Assembly (NCBI GenBank): GCA_002343185.1
Contig: DDRT01000001.1
Location: forward strand, 178,549 to 242,548
Length of the DNA stretch: 64,000 bases
Origin: Deltaproteobacteria bacterium UBA2409
GTDB lineage: Bacteria > Bdellovibrionota_C > UBA2361 > DDRT01
Direction: 5' to 3'
The notes beneath the pieces are model-generated. The model was not told the origin of the DNA, made no database searches, and was given only the letters and a program-made list of their open reading frames with translations. A program made the position numbers and the translations under genes. Below are positions 24,182-33,677 of the stretch, one piece after another (the first letter of the stretch is position 1; every line of letters begins with the position of its first letter).

Positions 24182-27100
24182 TTAGAAGATCGATTGCTTT
24201 AATTTCTCAAATTCATCTTTGAGTCTTCGATGGGGTGAGCCAGGAATTTTACCTGAGTAAAGTAATGTAACTGTAGGAGTAATACCAACTATTCTATCCC
24301 CCTTAAGTGCTACAAATCCTAATAGCTTTTCACCTAAAGGAGTATTTGCAGTTAATGCACCATATGAGTCAGGCTCTTCAAATGAGCCAATCATAATATC
24401 AAGCTTATCTTTAACTTTTCTAAGACCGATACTAAAGCTCAGTCTTGAAGATTTATAATTTGGAGGTGGGTTAGGTGTTAGTTCAGGAACTTCCTCAATT
24501 ACCTCGCCCACCCATTTTAATGCTTCTTTCACTAAAAGCGGATGTTCGGAGTCTAAAAGTAGTCTTATCTCTGGATAAGCAGATATTAATCTAGTTCCAA
24601 GTGTTTCAAGGAGAAGATCTGTTCCCTCTAAGCCTACATCTAAAATTTCTTCAATCGTATCATATTCCCTAAGTCTTACTTCCCAGGCAATTTCTGCAAG
24701 ATGCTTTACAGACTCATCAATGTCATTTTCCTTTGGGGTATATTCTAAAAAAAGTCTCTGGGTAAGCGCTTCTTTTAGGTTTTCTGATTGATTACTTACT
24801 AAAGCCTTTAATTGATTTTTTAAATCGTGTAATGACTTATGATCTCTGGTATTTTGAGCGAATGCATAGATAATATACTGTGTCATATCATTATCTTCAG
24901 TCTTATAACTCATTAATCTTTGTAGTCTTAAATTATTGAACTCTTGCCTCTCGGCTACAGGGGCATACCTTCTATTTAACCTGTCTACTAAACCTTCATC
25001 TGGCGTCTCATGATTTTCTACTTCTGGTTTTTTTGTTTCAAAAAACTTTTTATAAAATTCAATCTCTCTTAGTAACTGTCTTGCATGACGTTCCTTAGCT
25101 GATTCGTTAATTTTATGGGCAAATCTTGCAGTTTCATATAATCCTTTCTCCTCTAGTACCCCTCTCACTTCAGACTCAGACATTAATGCTAAATCATAAT
25201 CAGTTATATCTCCCCAAAGTGGAGCTAGATTAAGGACAGCTGCTATAAGATCGATCTTATTATCGTCTTTTAATCTCTTTCCGTGGGAAGCAATAGTTTC
25301 AAGATCGGTTACTGGATCGCACTCAGAGTTTTTTGCTTTAGATAGTCTAATAATCAGCTCTTCTCTATGAGTTTTAATAGGCTTAGATAGATCTTCTTTA
25401 AAGTCCCTAAACCACTGCCTAATATACTCTATCCCCCCTACTCCTTTAGCATCATAGAGCTGTAAGGTACCAACTGGCACTCTTTCTCCAAGAACAATAA
25501 TTTCGGGAGTTGGTTTTAAAAGACCAAATGGCGTGGCTAGAATTTTTGCAGTTTCCCAAACTCTATCTTTTTTGCCTGAGAGTAGATTCTCTACAAATTC
25601 TCTTCTTGCAGCATAGTTTTGTTTACTAAACCAATTTAAAAAAAGATCTAACTCGGTTTCTTGATTAGGTATCAATTCTAGTAGTTCTGATAACTTTTTT
25701 TCATCTCCTACTACTACTTTAAATAGCCTAAACGCTCTCTCAAATTTTGATTCTCCCCAGCTTAAATATCCCCTAGCAAAGTACTCGGGGTGCAAAGGTG
25801 AAACTATTTTCGCTAACTTTGCCCCTTCTTCACCTGAAATACTATCTGCCCCAATTTTTAAAATCTCAAGGTCAGCTCTTTCTTCATCAAGTCTCCAACT
25901 TGGATGAAAAGTAGCGCCATTAAGAGAAATCAGATTCTTTATAAAATCTCTAATATTTTTAGGCTTAGCTTGAGCTATAGCCGAAATTAACTTTAGATGA
26001 TGGTGTTCTTTTTGATTATATACAGCCTCAATAATCTCTAATGATCTTTCCTGATAGCTTTCGACTATATCTTTAACTCCTTTAATTGATGGATATCTGA
26101 GAGCTAAGTCTATCGCTTTTTGGGTAAATTCCTGATTTGGCGCGTAAAAAGTTAAGATCTCATTAAGCGCTACTTTTTTTGCCAACCAATTATTATTATC
26201 GACTAAAAGTGGGTAGTACGCTTCTTTCCATTTGAAGTTATTTGGATCAATCTCTAGTTTTTTAAATGCTTCAACGTGCTTTAAGTATAGTTTCTTGAAC
26301 TGGTTATCAGTTATGTCGAAGATCTTCTTACTGCGCAGCAAGTAATTGAGTGCCGATGCCCCTGCTAGTTTGATGAATTCAGAGTTTATGTTGAGCCCTG
26401 CTACATAAAACCATAAAGCCCGGTCTTTCTGCCTTATTGATGGGGTTTTTTGCCAATCAATTCCGGAAAAGAATGGCCTAAGTGTTTCCTCAACCATTCT
26501 AGCAAATTCAAAGCTCTTAATGTCCCTCGCTCTTCTTAGTTCATAGCTAATTAACCTAAGTCCTCTTACAACTGTTTGACCAAGACATTGAAAGAATCTT
26601 TTTGGATTCTCTCCTAGTATATGGTCAGCACCATTTTCAAAAATAATTTCAAGTGATTTTGCAAGTTCTAAAATTGTTCTTCTTGATGGCAATTTCCCAT
26701 ATGCTCTAAGCGCACTAGGAAGTGCTACATTCAAGCACCATTCTTTTGCTTCATCAGATCTAAATTCAATTGGCCTTGAAAGCTCAAGTAAACTTCTAAG
26801 CTCATCAATTGATTTTATTTCATAAACCTTGCCGCCTCTTTCCTTAGGAAGGTTTGATAATGTTGCTAATAAATTTGGATCCGAATCAGTGTCTAAGTTT
26901 ACGGCATCCTGAATTAAGACCTGGCCACTTAATCTTGGAAGAATAAACGTAGCGAAGGTAAGATCTTTTGTATTTTCTAAATAATCAGTCAGAAAAAGAA
27001 CTTGATCTACGCTTGGCTCTCTTTTTCCCCAAATTTTAAATATTGCTTCCTTTGGGGCAAATTTAGTTTGATCTTCAATAAGGGTAGCAAGCTCAAGAAA

Positions 27101-27457
27101 AGATACTCGGTCAAGAGTTGATAGTCTCCTTAGGGTTGATAACCCACTATCTTTCCAAATCTCAGGGTTCAGGTCCAAAGCAGAGAAGATTAGATGTGGC
27201 TCAATTGCATTAAATATCCGTGTCCAAATAGGGTTAACTTTGCCGCCAGAAATTAGTTGGGCTGCCTTGAGCTTTTCTTGTGGAGCACGAGTATCAACAA
27301 TACTTCGAAGAAACTCTTCAGGATCTTGGAGTTTATCAACAACTGCACGCACTAAATCTGAGCCTATTAGCTCTATGCATGCTATTATCTGCTCCTGCAC
27401 GTCTGGGGGACGCCCTTCAAGCTTACGAGCTAATTTTCCCTGAATTTTTGTCTCCAA
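24182..27457 (-). CDS. Very large uncharacterised cytoplasmic protein (1091 aa)
   Basis: 1091 aa with no signal peptide, no clear membrane segment and no motif I recognise. It is mostly helical and charged, with repeated short helices (for example LFLEYTPKENDIDES and ALKWVGEVIEEVPEL) in a style reminiscent of HEAT/ARM solenoids; the last 150 residues look more beta-rich (LSFSIGLRKVKDKLDIMIGS). It lies between a GT2 and the epimerase, 20-31 bp from each, so it is co-transcribed with surface glycan genes. It might be a scaffold; this is inference only. Confidence 0.7.
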   Translation of the reverse strand: METKIQGKLARKLEGRPPDVQEQIIACIELIGSDLVRAVVDKLQDPEEFLRSIVDTRAPQEKLKAAQLISGGKVNPIWTRIFNAIEPHLIFSALDLNPEIWKDSGLSTLRRLSTLDRVSFLELATLIEDQTKFAPKEAIFKIWGKREPSVDQVLFLTDYLENTKDLTFATFILPRLSGQVLIQDAVNLDTDSDPNLLATLSNLPKERGGKVYEIKSIDELRSLLELSRPIEFRSDEAKEWCLNVALPSALRAYGKLPSRRTILELAKSLEIIFENGADHILGENPKRFFQCLGQTVVRGLRLISYELRRARDIKSFEFARMVEETLRPFFSGIDWQKTPSIRQKDRALWFYVAGLNINSEFIKLAGASALNYLLRSKKIFDITDNQFKKLYLKHVEAFKKLEIDPNNFKWKEAYYPLLVDNNNWLAKKVALNEILTFYAPNQEFTQKAIDLALRYPSIKGVKDIVESYQERSLEIIEAVYNQKEHHHLKLISAIAQAKPKNIRDFIKNLISLNGATFHPSWRLDEERADLEILKIGADSISGEEGAKLAKIVSPLHPEYFARGYLSWGESKFERAFRLFKVVVGDEKKLSELLELIPNQETELDLFLNWFSKQNYAARREFVENLLSGKKDRVWETAKILATPFGLLKPTPEIIVLGERVPVGTLQLYDAKGVGGIEYIRQWFRDFKEDLSKPIKTHREELIIRLSKAKNSECDPVTDLETIASHGKRLKDDNKIDLIAAVLNLAPLWGDITDYDLALMSESEVRGVLEEKGLYETARFAHKINESAKERHARQLLREIEFYKKFFETKKPEVENHETPDEGLVDRLNRRYAPVAERQEFNNLRLQRLMSYKTEDNDMTQYIIYAFAQNTRDHKSLHDLKNQLKALVSNQSENLKEALTQRLFLEYTPKENDIDESVKHLAEIAWEVRLREYDTIEEILDVGLEGTDLLLETLGTRLISAYPEIRLLLDSEHPLLVKEALKWVGEVIEEVPELTPNPPPNYKSSRLSFSIGLRKVKDKLDIMIGSFEEPDSYGALTANTPLGEKLLGFVALKGDRIVGITPTVTLLYSGKIPGSPHRRLKDEFEKLKQSIF

Positions 27458-27477
27458 GGTTAAAAGTTTAATCGATC

Positions 27478-28308
27478 TTAAGATCCTACTCTACTAATAG
27501 GCGGCTTTATATTTGTTTCAATATTTTCAGGGTGTTTTACCTTAGAAAACTCACCCATTACGTCATCATGTATAAAGAGCCACTCAGCATATACCTTCAT
27601 TAGAGTGGCCAGATATCTTCTTCCAAGCTCACGAATTTTGAAGTTGGCCTTACCCCAGGTTCGACCATACCAATTTATAGGTATAGTTGTAATTCTAAAA
27701 TTTCTTACAAGAAGAGCAAGCGAGATCTCGATTGTTAAATTAAAGTGAGATGCATAAAAAGGCATTACTGATCTTAAAGCATCAGTTCTAAATGCTTTAA
27801 ATGCGTTTGTTAGATCATTATATTTAGTTTTAAAAAGGATTTGAATAAATTTATTGCCAATTCTATTCGCTATAAGCTTAACTATTGGATAATCTTTTAG
27901 AACGCTACCTGGAAGAAATCTTGAACCAAAAACTGCGTCGTACCCTTCATTAATTTTTCGGTAATATTTTACAATATCTTGGGGATCATCCGACATATCA
28001 GCCATTGTAATTACAACAATATCGCCAGCTACATGATCTAGACATGATCTTACTGCTCGCCCATATCCACCTGGTGGGGTTCTGTTGATAAGTCTAATAG
28101 GAATTCCTTCTGCCATCTTTGCTCTAACGATCTCAGCTGTTCTATCTTTTGAATTGTCATTTGCGATCACAATTTCGAAAGGAACACCTGATTCAGAAAG
28201 AACAATGCTAATTGCATCAATTGTTCTAGCTATTCCTGCTTCCTCGTTGTATGCAGGGATGCAAACTGACAAAAGAGGATTGGAAGGAAGAGGGACTAGA
28301 TTGCTCAC
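27478..28308 (-). CDS. Family 2 glycosyltransferase (polyprenyl-phosphate sugar type)
   Basis: 276 aa. SVCIPAYNEEAGIA (14-27), IVIANDNSKDRTAE and the metal-binding ITMADMSDDPQD motif define a GT2 of the DPM1/GtrB branch; the family-specific SRFLPGS and INWYGRTWGKANF stretches follow. No C-terminal membrane domain. It probably puts a sugar on undecaprenyl phosphate or a glycan. Same strand and close spacing to the vWA gene before it and the 1091-aa gene after it. Confidence 0.83.
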   Translation of the reverse strand: MSNLVPLPSNPLLSVCIPAYNEEAGIARTIDAISIVLSESGVPFEIVIANDNSKDRTAEIVRAKMAEGIPIRLINRTPPGGYGRAVRSCLDHVAGDIVVITMADMSDDPQDIVKYYRKINEGYDAVFGSRFLPGSVLKDYPIVKLIANRIGNKFIQILFKTKYNDLTNAFKAFRTDALRSVMPFYASHFNLTIEISLALLVRNFRITTIPINWYGRTWGKANFKIRELGRRYLATLMKVYAEWLFIHDDVMGEFSKVKHPENIETNIKPPISRVGS

Positions 28309-28332
28309 AAGAGACTTTAGGGTAGTGATAAC

Positions 28333-30534
28333 CTATTTCCTTGTCAAACCAGTCTCTCTAAGGAAAATTTCAAATATCCAGACTAAAAGAGCTGCAATGA
28401 CAAGCCAGTTTCTAAGTGGTTTTTCCTCTATTGAAATAGATTCTGTAGGATTGATTGATCCTCCAGATTTTTCTGCTAACTTTCTTAAAAGATTATAGTT
28501 TATACCATTCCCCTTTTCTTCAATCTGTTCTTTTACATGAATCTCAGCCAATCTTACCCCTGCTTTTACTGGATAGGTGCCGACTGGAACACTCTCAAAG
28601 GTTGCCTCACATCTTCCTTTTGACAATGTAACACACTGAGCCTGTCTTTTATCTTCTAAGCTTACAATAAATGGTTCAGGGGGCTCTCCGCTTTTAGTTA
28701 TAAATTCCAAACTTACACTGCTTCCAAGTTGTCTAAAATTTAGCTCAAAATCAAACTCATCTTCTTTCTCAGCAGAAAGCATATCTTCGATAAACTGAGC
28801 TGTTTTATTCCAATTTTGCCACCTTGATGTCCAGCGACCATTGAGATCGCTCGTAAAAGCAGTGACTTTACCTGCTCCAACACTTTTCCATGCTAAAAGC
28901 GGAAACTCATCTATAAAAAGCTCGGTTGATGCATCATTTAAAACTCCTGATTCAACGAACCCTTTTAGTAGAGGATATTCTTTAATATCGGTGACCGAGA
29001 GATCTCCTAATCTTACAGAAAACTCCTGGTCTTCTTTCATAGTTTTCTCTCCGCTTCTAGCATAAATATCTTGCAAGAAGATCTGAGGAAGAACTGAAGG
29101 ATCTTTAACATTATAGTAGGCGCCTCCTCCAACTTCCGCCATTTTTTTCATAAGACCATCTAGATCAGGTCCAATTAAAACTGTTGAAACCGTAACCCCA
29201 GAGAGTCTAGCTTGCTGGATTAAATGAATGTGGGTTGCTCCAGCATTATCAAATTTCCCATCTGTAAGAATTATCATGTGTTTTCTTCCAGCTTTTATTC
29301 GGTCTAACCTTTCACGGGCAAGATGAATTGCAGGCAGTACATCAGTTCTTCCCCAAGGCCTTAAAGCTTTAAGTCTCTCAACCATTGAATCTCTGTTATT
29401 TCTAAGAAGTGACAGAGGGATTACTTCAAAAGGCTCTTTATCAAAACCTATTACTCCTATGTAGTCATCATCCTTAAGGGTAAATATTACTTGTGAGGCT
29501 GCATCTTTTGCTGAGTTAAGTCTGCTTTGCTCTCTCATACTTTGAGATTTATCTAGTATGAGCTGTACTCCTACATTAAGTCTTTTCTCCTCTTTTTCAG
29601 GGGGCTTTAGCTTTACAGGAAAAAGAGATTCAAATGGTGTATTTATATAATCACCTAGCCCAAAACTTTTATTTCCACCTGTAAAAACAAGATGAGTACC
29701 CTGATTAACCAGATTGATTATCTTATCAGCATATCTACTTATTTCTTTATAGGAGATATTTGCCAAAATTAAAGTGCTAGGTGCTTCAGCATCCTCAAGC
29801 GAGTCAACGAAATCAAAACTATTACTTTGAGGTAGCAAATTCAAAAGTCTAGTTTCCTTACCCAGAACAACTGTATTTCGCTTCTGATATGGCACAATCG
29901 AAAATCTGTGTCCCGCAACCTTTTTTTCACCTTTTTGAAGGCTTACCTCATAAACTTGTACGATTTCCTTCATCTCCGGGGTTAGTATTTTTGAAACTTT
30001 TTCTCCTTTGATCTTTTCCTCAAATAAAACTTCTCCACCTAGAACAACTTTAAGAACTGCCTCTTCTCTTGATGATGAAACGATCTCAATCTCTCCTTTA
30101 TTTCCCTCTTTAATCCTTGGTGGATATCTTACCTGTGAGATACTATCCCCTGACACAATACTGATTTCAGGAATGATAGGATAAATTTTAAAAGGAAAAT
30201 TTTTGCTTAAAACACTCCCCTTTGTTTCAAAGCCATCCGAGAGGAGATAAACACTACTTGCTTTTATTCCAGCTAAAGCGTCTTCTAAATTCGTTTCTGT
30301 ATCAGTGCCAAATCTGATTTCGCGTACTCCAGGTTTGCTGACCTTAGAAAATTCTTCTGGCATACTTCCTGAGATGTCTCTTAAGAAAATTGTTTCTGAT
30401 TGTTGTTTGATTTTAGGATTTATAAGTGCAGCAATTAGGAGAGCAAATACTAAAAGCCTTAAGAATCCGAGAATAAACCCATATCTTTTAATTGCTATTG
30501 CGCCAGGGATTAGTGCAAGAAGAAGCTCTACCAT
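28333..30534 (-). CDS. Membrane protein with two von Willebrand A-type segments (Bat/CoxE-operon type)
   Basis: 733 aa. Two membrane helices near the N-terminus (about 5-15, 20-40) and one at the end (about 710-725). A first vWA-like site DISGS (53-57) and a complete MIDAS DKSQS at 328-332 with the later GRTD Thr/Asp loop and ILTDGKFDN. The middle (about 220-300) resembles the glutamine amidotransferase-like domain found in this family, without an evident catalytic Cys. A periplasmic metal-dependent adhesion or assembly role with MoxR is likely. Coupled by 7 nt to the BatA-like gene. Confidence 0.75.
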   Translation of the reverse strand: MVELLLALIPGAIAIKRYGFILGFLRLLVFALLIAALINPKIKQQSETIFLRDISGSMPEEFSKVSKPGVREIRFGTDTETNLEDALAGIKASSVYLLSDGFETKGSVLSKNFPFKIYPIIPEISIVSGDSISQVRYPPRIKEGNKGEIEIVSSSREEAVLKVVLGGEVLFEEKIKGEKVSKILTPEMKEIVQVYEVSLQKGEKKVAGHRFSIVPYQKRNTVVLGKETRLLNLLPQSNSFDFVDSLEDAEAPSTLILANISYKEISRYADKIINLVNQGTHLVFTGGNKSFGLGDYINTPFESLFPVKLKPPEKEEKRLNVGVQLILDKSQSMREQSRLNSAKDAASQVIFTLKDDDYIGVIGFDKEPFEVIPLSLLRNNRDSMVERLKALRPWGRTDVLPAIHLARERLDRIKAGRKHMIILTDGKFDNAGATHIHLIQQARLSGVTVSTVLIGPDLDGLMKKMAEVGGGAYYNVKDPSVLPQIFLQDIYARSGEKTMKEDQEFSVRLGDLSVTDIKEYPLLKGFVESGVLNDASTELFIDEFPLLAWKSVGAGKVTAFTSDLNGRWTSRWQNWNKTAQFIEDMLSAEKEDEFDFELNFRQLGSSVSLEFITKSGEPPEPFIVSLEDKRQAQCVTLSKGRCEATFESVPVGTYPVKAGVRLAEIHVKEQIEEKGNGINYNLLRKLAEKSGGSINPTESISIEEKPLRNWLVIAALLVWIFEIFLRETGLTRK

Positions 30535-31889
30535 CTAATCAGCCCATCAATAAGAAGTAAAATTAAGGCTACTAATAGAATATAATATGAGATTAAAGAA
30601 TCGTTCGAAAAAGATTTTGCAAGCTCAGGCACTACAATCTTTTCAAGAGTTGGAAAACTTTCTGATTCAATATAAAAACTTTCTTTTAGATTCTTCGTCA
30701 GAAATTTCAGTAAATTTATTAAAAGAACAGAACTTGTTGGTGTTCTTTTCCCTTCATATGGAAGAATTTCAAACCCTAAAACTACAAGTGGAAAGCCATC
30801 TTTAATTGTTGATTTCAAAATAGGTCGACCTTCAGCATATATCAATGCTTGGCCAGGTATATTAATAGGTGCTACTTCCTTTGGAGCGAATAGTGAGAGC
30901 TCAGCATACCTTGTAAGTTCACTGTCTTTGTCCCACCTTGATATAGAAAGCTTTTCATATGATAGATTGCTCGGGGCAATAACTGCAGTAGGCCTGTCGA
31001 TTTTTTCAGGGATAGCCGATCTGTGAATAAGGCGAACTTCCCCTTCATTTTTTGAGAATTTAAATTGACCTAGATTATTTAAGCCAAGCTCAGAGAATGG
31101 AGAGACAAGTTCAATCAAATTCTGATTTTTCTTTGAAACTAAAACCTCATCGTCAAATCTATTAAGATTGAGCGATGTGATACGGACTTTAACTTCATCG
31201 ACTGGAACTTCAACAATGACCTGACTATCAACATTTAAATTTTTTTTAAATCCTGTACCTTCAATAGAAATATCTGCTTTTTTAGTCACTCTGATCTCAA
31301 GCTCTGAGTTACTGATAAAATTGGCTGATGTGATGGCAATATTCTCTATGTTATCTGCTCTTAGTTCTTTATCTGAGAAAACAAGAATCTCATCGTACTT
31401 TTGGTTCTGATCTATAAGGGATTGGAGTTTATCTTCACCTATAGAAACCCCGATTTTTGAAAGTGCTTCTGATGCTATAAAACTTGGTGAATCTCTTAAT
31501 ATAAATTCTGCAGGATTTGTAGTAATAATACTAAATGCACCGGTTGTTCTACTTAGAATCTCATTTCGCGCATTTTCTTTTTGGATCTCAAGAAGTGTTT
31601 TTCCCTGATAAGTTCTTCCAGTACTAAGAGAGTTATCCATCACAACTAGGTAGTGCTTATCAACACCGGCTAGACCAGCAACGATGAAAATCAGAAGTGA
31701 TGCAATGAGTGTTTCGAGGAAGAATCTTGGTGGAATTCTTATTTTTTTCGATGATTCTTGTTTGTTTCCTCTAAAAAACAAAAGTGTGCTAACAACTTTT
31801 TTTACATATTTTCCACGATTTTTGTAAATATAGATAAGACAACCAATAAAAATCGGGATCCCTAAAAGTAAAGCTGGATTTAAAATCAT
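30528..31889 (-). CDS. BatA-type membrane protein with vWA-like domain
   Basis: 453 aa. It opens with the BatA N-terminal signature NPALLLGIPIFIGCLIYIYKN (read in parts), a second membrane helix (about 58-75) and a vWA-like DNSLSTG at 85-91; a final helix is near the C-terminus. The MIDAS is only partly conserved. It sits between DUF58 and the larger vWA gene, the standard order in MoxR/Bat operons, which support envelope integrity and stress tolerance. Confidence 0.72.
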   Translation of the reverse strand: MILNPALLLGIPIFIGCLIYIYKNRGKYVKKVVSTLLFFRGNKQESSKKIRIPPRFFLETLIASLLIFIVAGLAGVDKHYLVVMDNSLSTGRTYQGKTLLEIQKENARNEILSRTTGAFSIITTNPAEFILRDSPSFIASEALSKIGVSIGEDKLQSLIDQNQKYDEILVFSDKELRADNIENIAITSANFISNSELEIRVTKKADISIEGTGFKKNLNVDSQVIVEVPVDEVKVRITSLNLNRFDDEVLVSKKNQNLIELVSPFSELGLNNLGQFKFSKNEGEVRLIHRSAIPEKIDRPTAVIAPSNLSYEKLSISRWDKDSELTRYAELSLFAPKEVAPINIPGQALIYAEGRPILKSTIKDGFPLVVLGFEILPYEGKRTPTSSVLLINLLKFLTKNLKESFYIESESFPTLEKIVVPELAKSFSNDSLISYYILLVALILLLIDGLIRW

Positions 31890-32719
31890 CCTAAAATCCC
31901 TGTTTCAAGAAGAAATGGAACTGGTTTTCCTTTTACCTCAAAGTATTTCACACCACAGTATCTAAAAAACTGAGTTAGGCCTTTTTGATGCTCTTTAAAT
32001 TCTCTATAAAAGGTATCGATTACTGTCTTATTCACTGCTACGGGAAGCGATTTTCCACTTTCACTATCAATTAGCTCTGTTGCTCCTAATAGAAGTTCAG
32101 GATTTTTATCTTCTTCAGATAGAACTCTTATCGCTATAAGTTCCAGGTTTTTAGCTCTACAAAGATTAATGCCCGATTCTATCTCGTCTAGAGGCATCAA
32201 AAAATCACTTATTATTATCATAACCCCTGGAAACCTAATCTTTGAAAGCGATAATCTTATCCCCTCAACAAAAGATCTCCCTGATGGTTTTTCCGGAACA
32301 GTTTTTTTTAATCTTGCAAATGATTTTGGTCCAACAAATTTTTGTTCGATAATTACAGTATCTTGTGAAGCAAGAGCAACAAAGCTTAAACCTAAAGCCA
32401 AAGTCCAGGCCTCATCCCATTTACTTTCCATCGATTTACTCTGATCGACAAAGATTAAAACTGATAAATCTTCTTCCTCTTGAAAACGTTTAATAAAAAG
32501 CCTATCGGTTCTTCCGTAGACTCCCCAATCAATATCTCTTGGGTTGTCGCCTGGCTCATATGGTCTGAAATCTGAAAACTCTATTCCATGACCCTTTTTT
32601 GGAGATAGATGTCCTCCTTGTCTTGATCCTAGGAACGATCTTTTTGCACGAAGAACTCTTGCTGAAAGAAGAGATAGTATTCTAGGGGTGAGTTCATTTA
32701 GCATTCCTAATCTCTTCAA
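31886..32719 (-). CDS. DUF58 protein (MoxR-operon partner, vWA-like)
   Basis: 277 aa. Hallmark motif YEPGDNPRDIDWGVYGRT (54-71), then FVDQSKSM with the vWA MIDAS DxSxS and IIISDFLMP. DUF58 proteins are encoded beside MoxR ATPases and are thought to be activated or assembled by them. It overlaps moxR by 26 nt and the BatA-like gene by 4 nt, so all three are translated together. Confidence 0.88.
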   Translation of the reverse strand: MKRLGMLNELTPRILSLLSARVLRAKRSFLGSRQGGHLSPKKGHGIEFSDFRPYEPGDNPRDIDWGVYGRTDRLFIKRFQEEEDLSVLIFVDQSKSMESKWDEAWTLALGLSFVALASQDTVIIEQKFVGPKSFARLKKTVPEKPSGRSFVEGIRLSLSKIRFPGVMIIISDFLMPLDEIESGINLCRAKNLELIAIRVLSEEDKNPELLLGATELIDSESGKSLPVAVNKTVIDTFYREFKEHQKGLTQFFRYCGVKYFEVKGKPVPFLLETGILG

Positions 32720-33677
32720 TTAGTTCATCTGAAGTAACCCCATCGGCTTCAGCCTGAAAGTTTAAAATTAATCTATGTCTTAATGTAGGCACCAAGGCAT
32801 GCTTAATATCCTCAAAAGCCAAGTTTATTCTTCCATCTAAAAGTGCAAAAACTTTTGCAACTAAAACAATAGCCTGTGCTCCTCTTGGTCCAGGCCCAAA
32901 CCGGACATATTCCTTGACTCTTCTAGTTGATTTTTCATGTTGAGGAGTTAGAGCAGCCATTACTCTGGCTACAATCTCTTTCATTGGATCTGCCACAACA
33001 ACTTCTCTTACTAATGATCTCATCTCCAAGATCCTTTCCACATTAGAAAATATTGGCTTCACACCAGGAACTGAAGCGCCAGTTGTTCTAGAAACTATCT
33101 CTTTTAGCTCCTCACTATTAGGAGATTTAATCAAAAGCTTTAATAAAAACCTATCAAGTTGTGCTTCTGGGAGTGGGTATGTTCCTTCAAGCTCTACTGG
33201 ATTTTGAGTAGCAAGAACAAAAAATGGATTACTTAGTTTATAAGTTTCCCCAAGAACAGTAACCTGCTTTTCTTCCATCGCTTCAAGAAGTGCAGCTTGG
33301 GTTTTTGGTGTAGCACGATTAATTTCGTCTGCAAGGACTATCTCAGCAAATAATGGGCCTGGTTTAAATTGAAAGTTTCTCCTGCCTGATTCATCCTCAG
33401 TTAGAACTTGAGTTCCAGTTATATCAGAGGGCATTAAATCTGGGGTAAACTGAATTCTTTTAAATGAAAGCCCTAAAGTAGTTGCTATTGATTTAACAAG
33501 GAGAGTTTTTCCTAATCCTGGAACTCCTTCAAGAAGCACATGTCCCCCTGCAAAAATTCCAGCAAGCGTTCCTCTTATTCCTTCCTTAACACCAACAAGC
33601 ACCCTTGAAAGCTCTGTTTCGATCGCTTCGAATGATTCTTTAAATTCAACAACTTTTGTTTCAAGCATAATGGTCAC
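32694..33677 (-). CDS. MoxR-family AAA+ ATPase
   Basis: 327 aa from GTG 33677 (ATG at 33668 also possible). Walker A GVPGLGKT (51-58), the MoxR insert PDLMPSDITGT, Walker B VLADEINRA, sensor LATQNPVELEGTYPLPEAQ (split by reading) and the C-terminal lid with EYVRFGPGPRGAQA. It is a chaperone-type ATPase that acts on vWA proteins encoded next to it. GTGA overlap with the Lys/Glu-rich gene upstream. Confidence 0.93.
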   Translation of the reverse strand: MTIMLETKVVEFKESFEAIETELSRVLVGVKEGIRGTLAGIFAGGHVLLEGVPGLGKTLLVKSIATTLGLSFKRIQFTPDLMPSDITGTQVLTEDESGRRNFQFKPGPLFAEIVLADEINRATPKTQAALLEAMEEKQVTVLGETYKLSNPFFVLATQNPVELEGTYPLPEAQLDRFLLKLLIKSPNSEELKEIVSRTTGASVPGVKPIFSNVERILEMRSLVREVVVADPMKEIVARVMAALTPQHEKSTRRVKEYVRFGPGPRGAQAIVLVAKVFALLDGRINLAFEDIKHALVPTLRHRLILNFQAEADGVTSDELIEEIRNAK

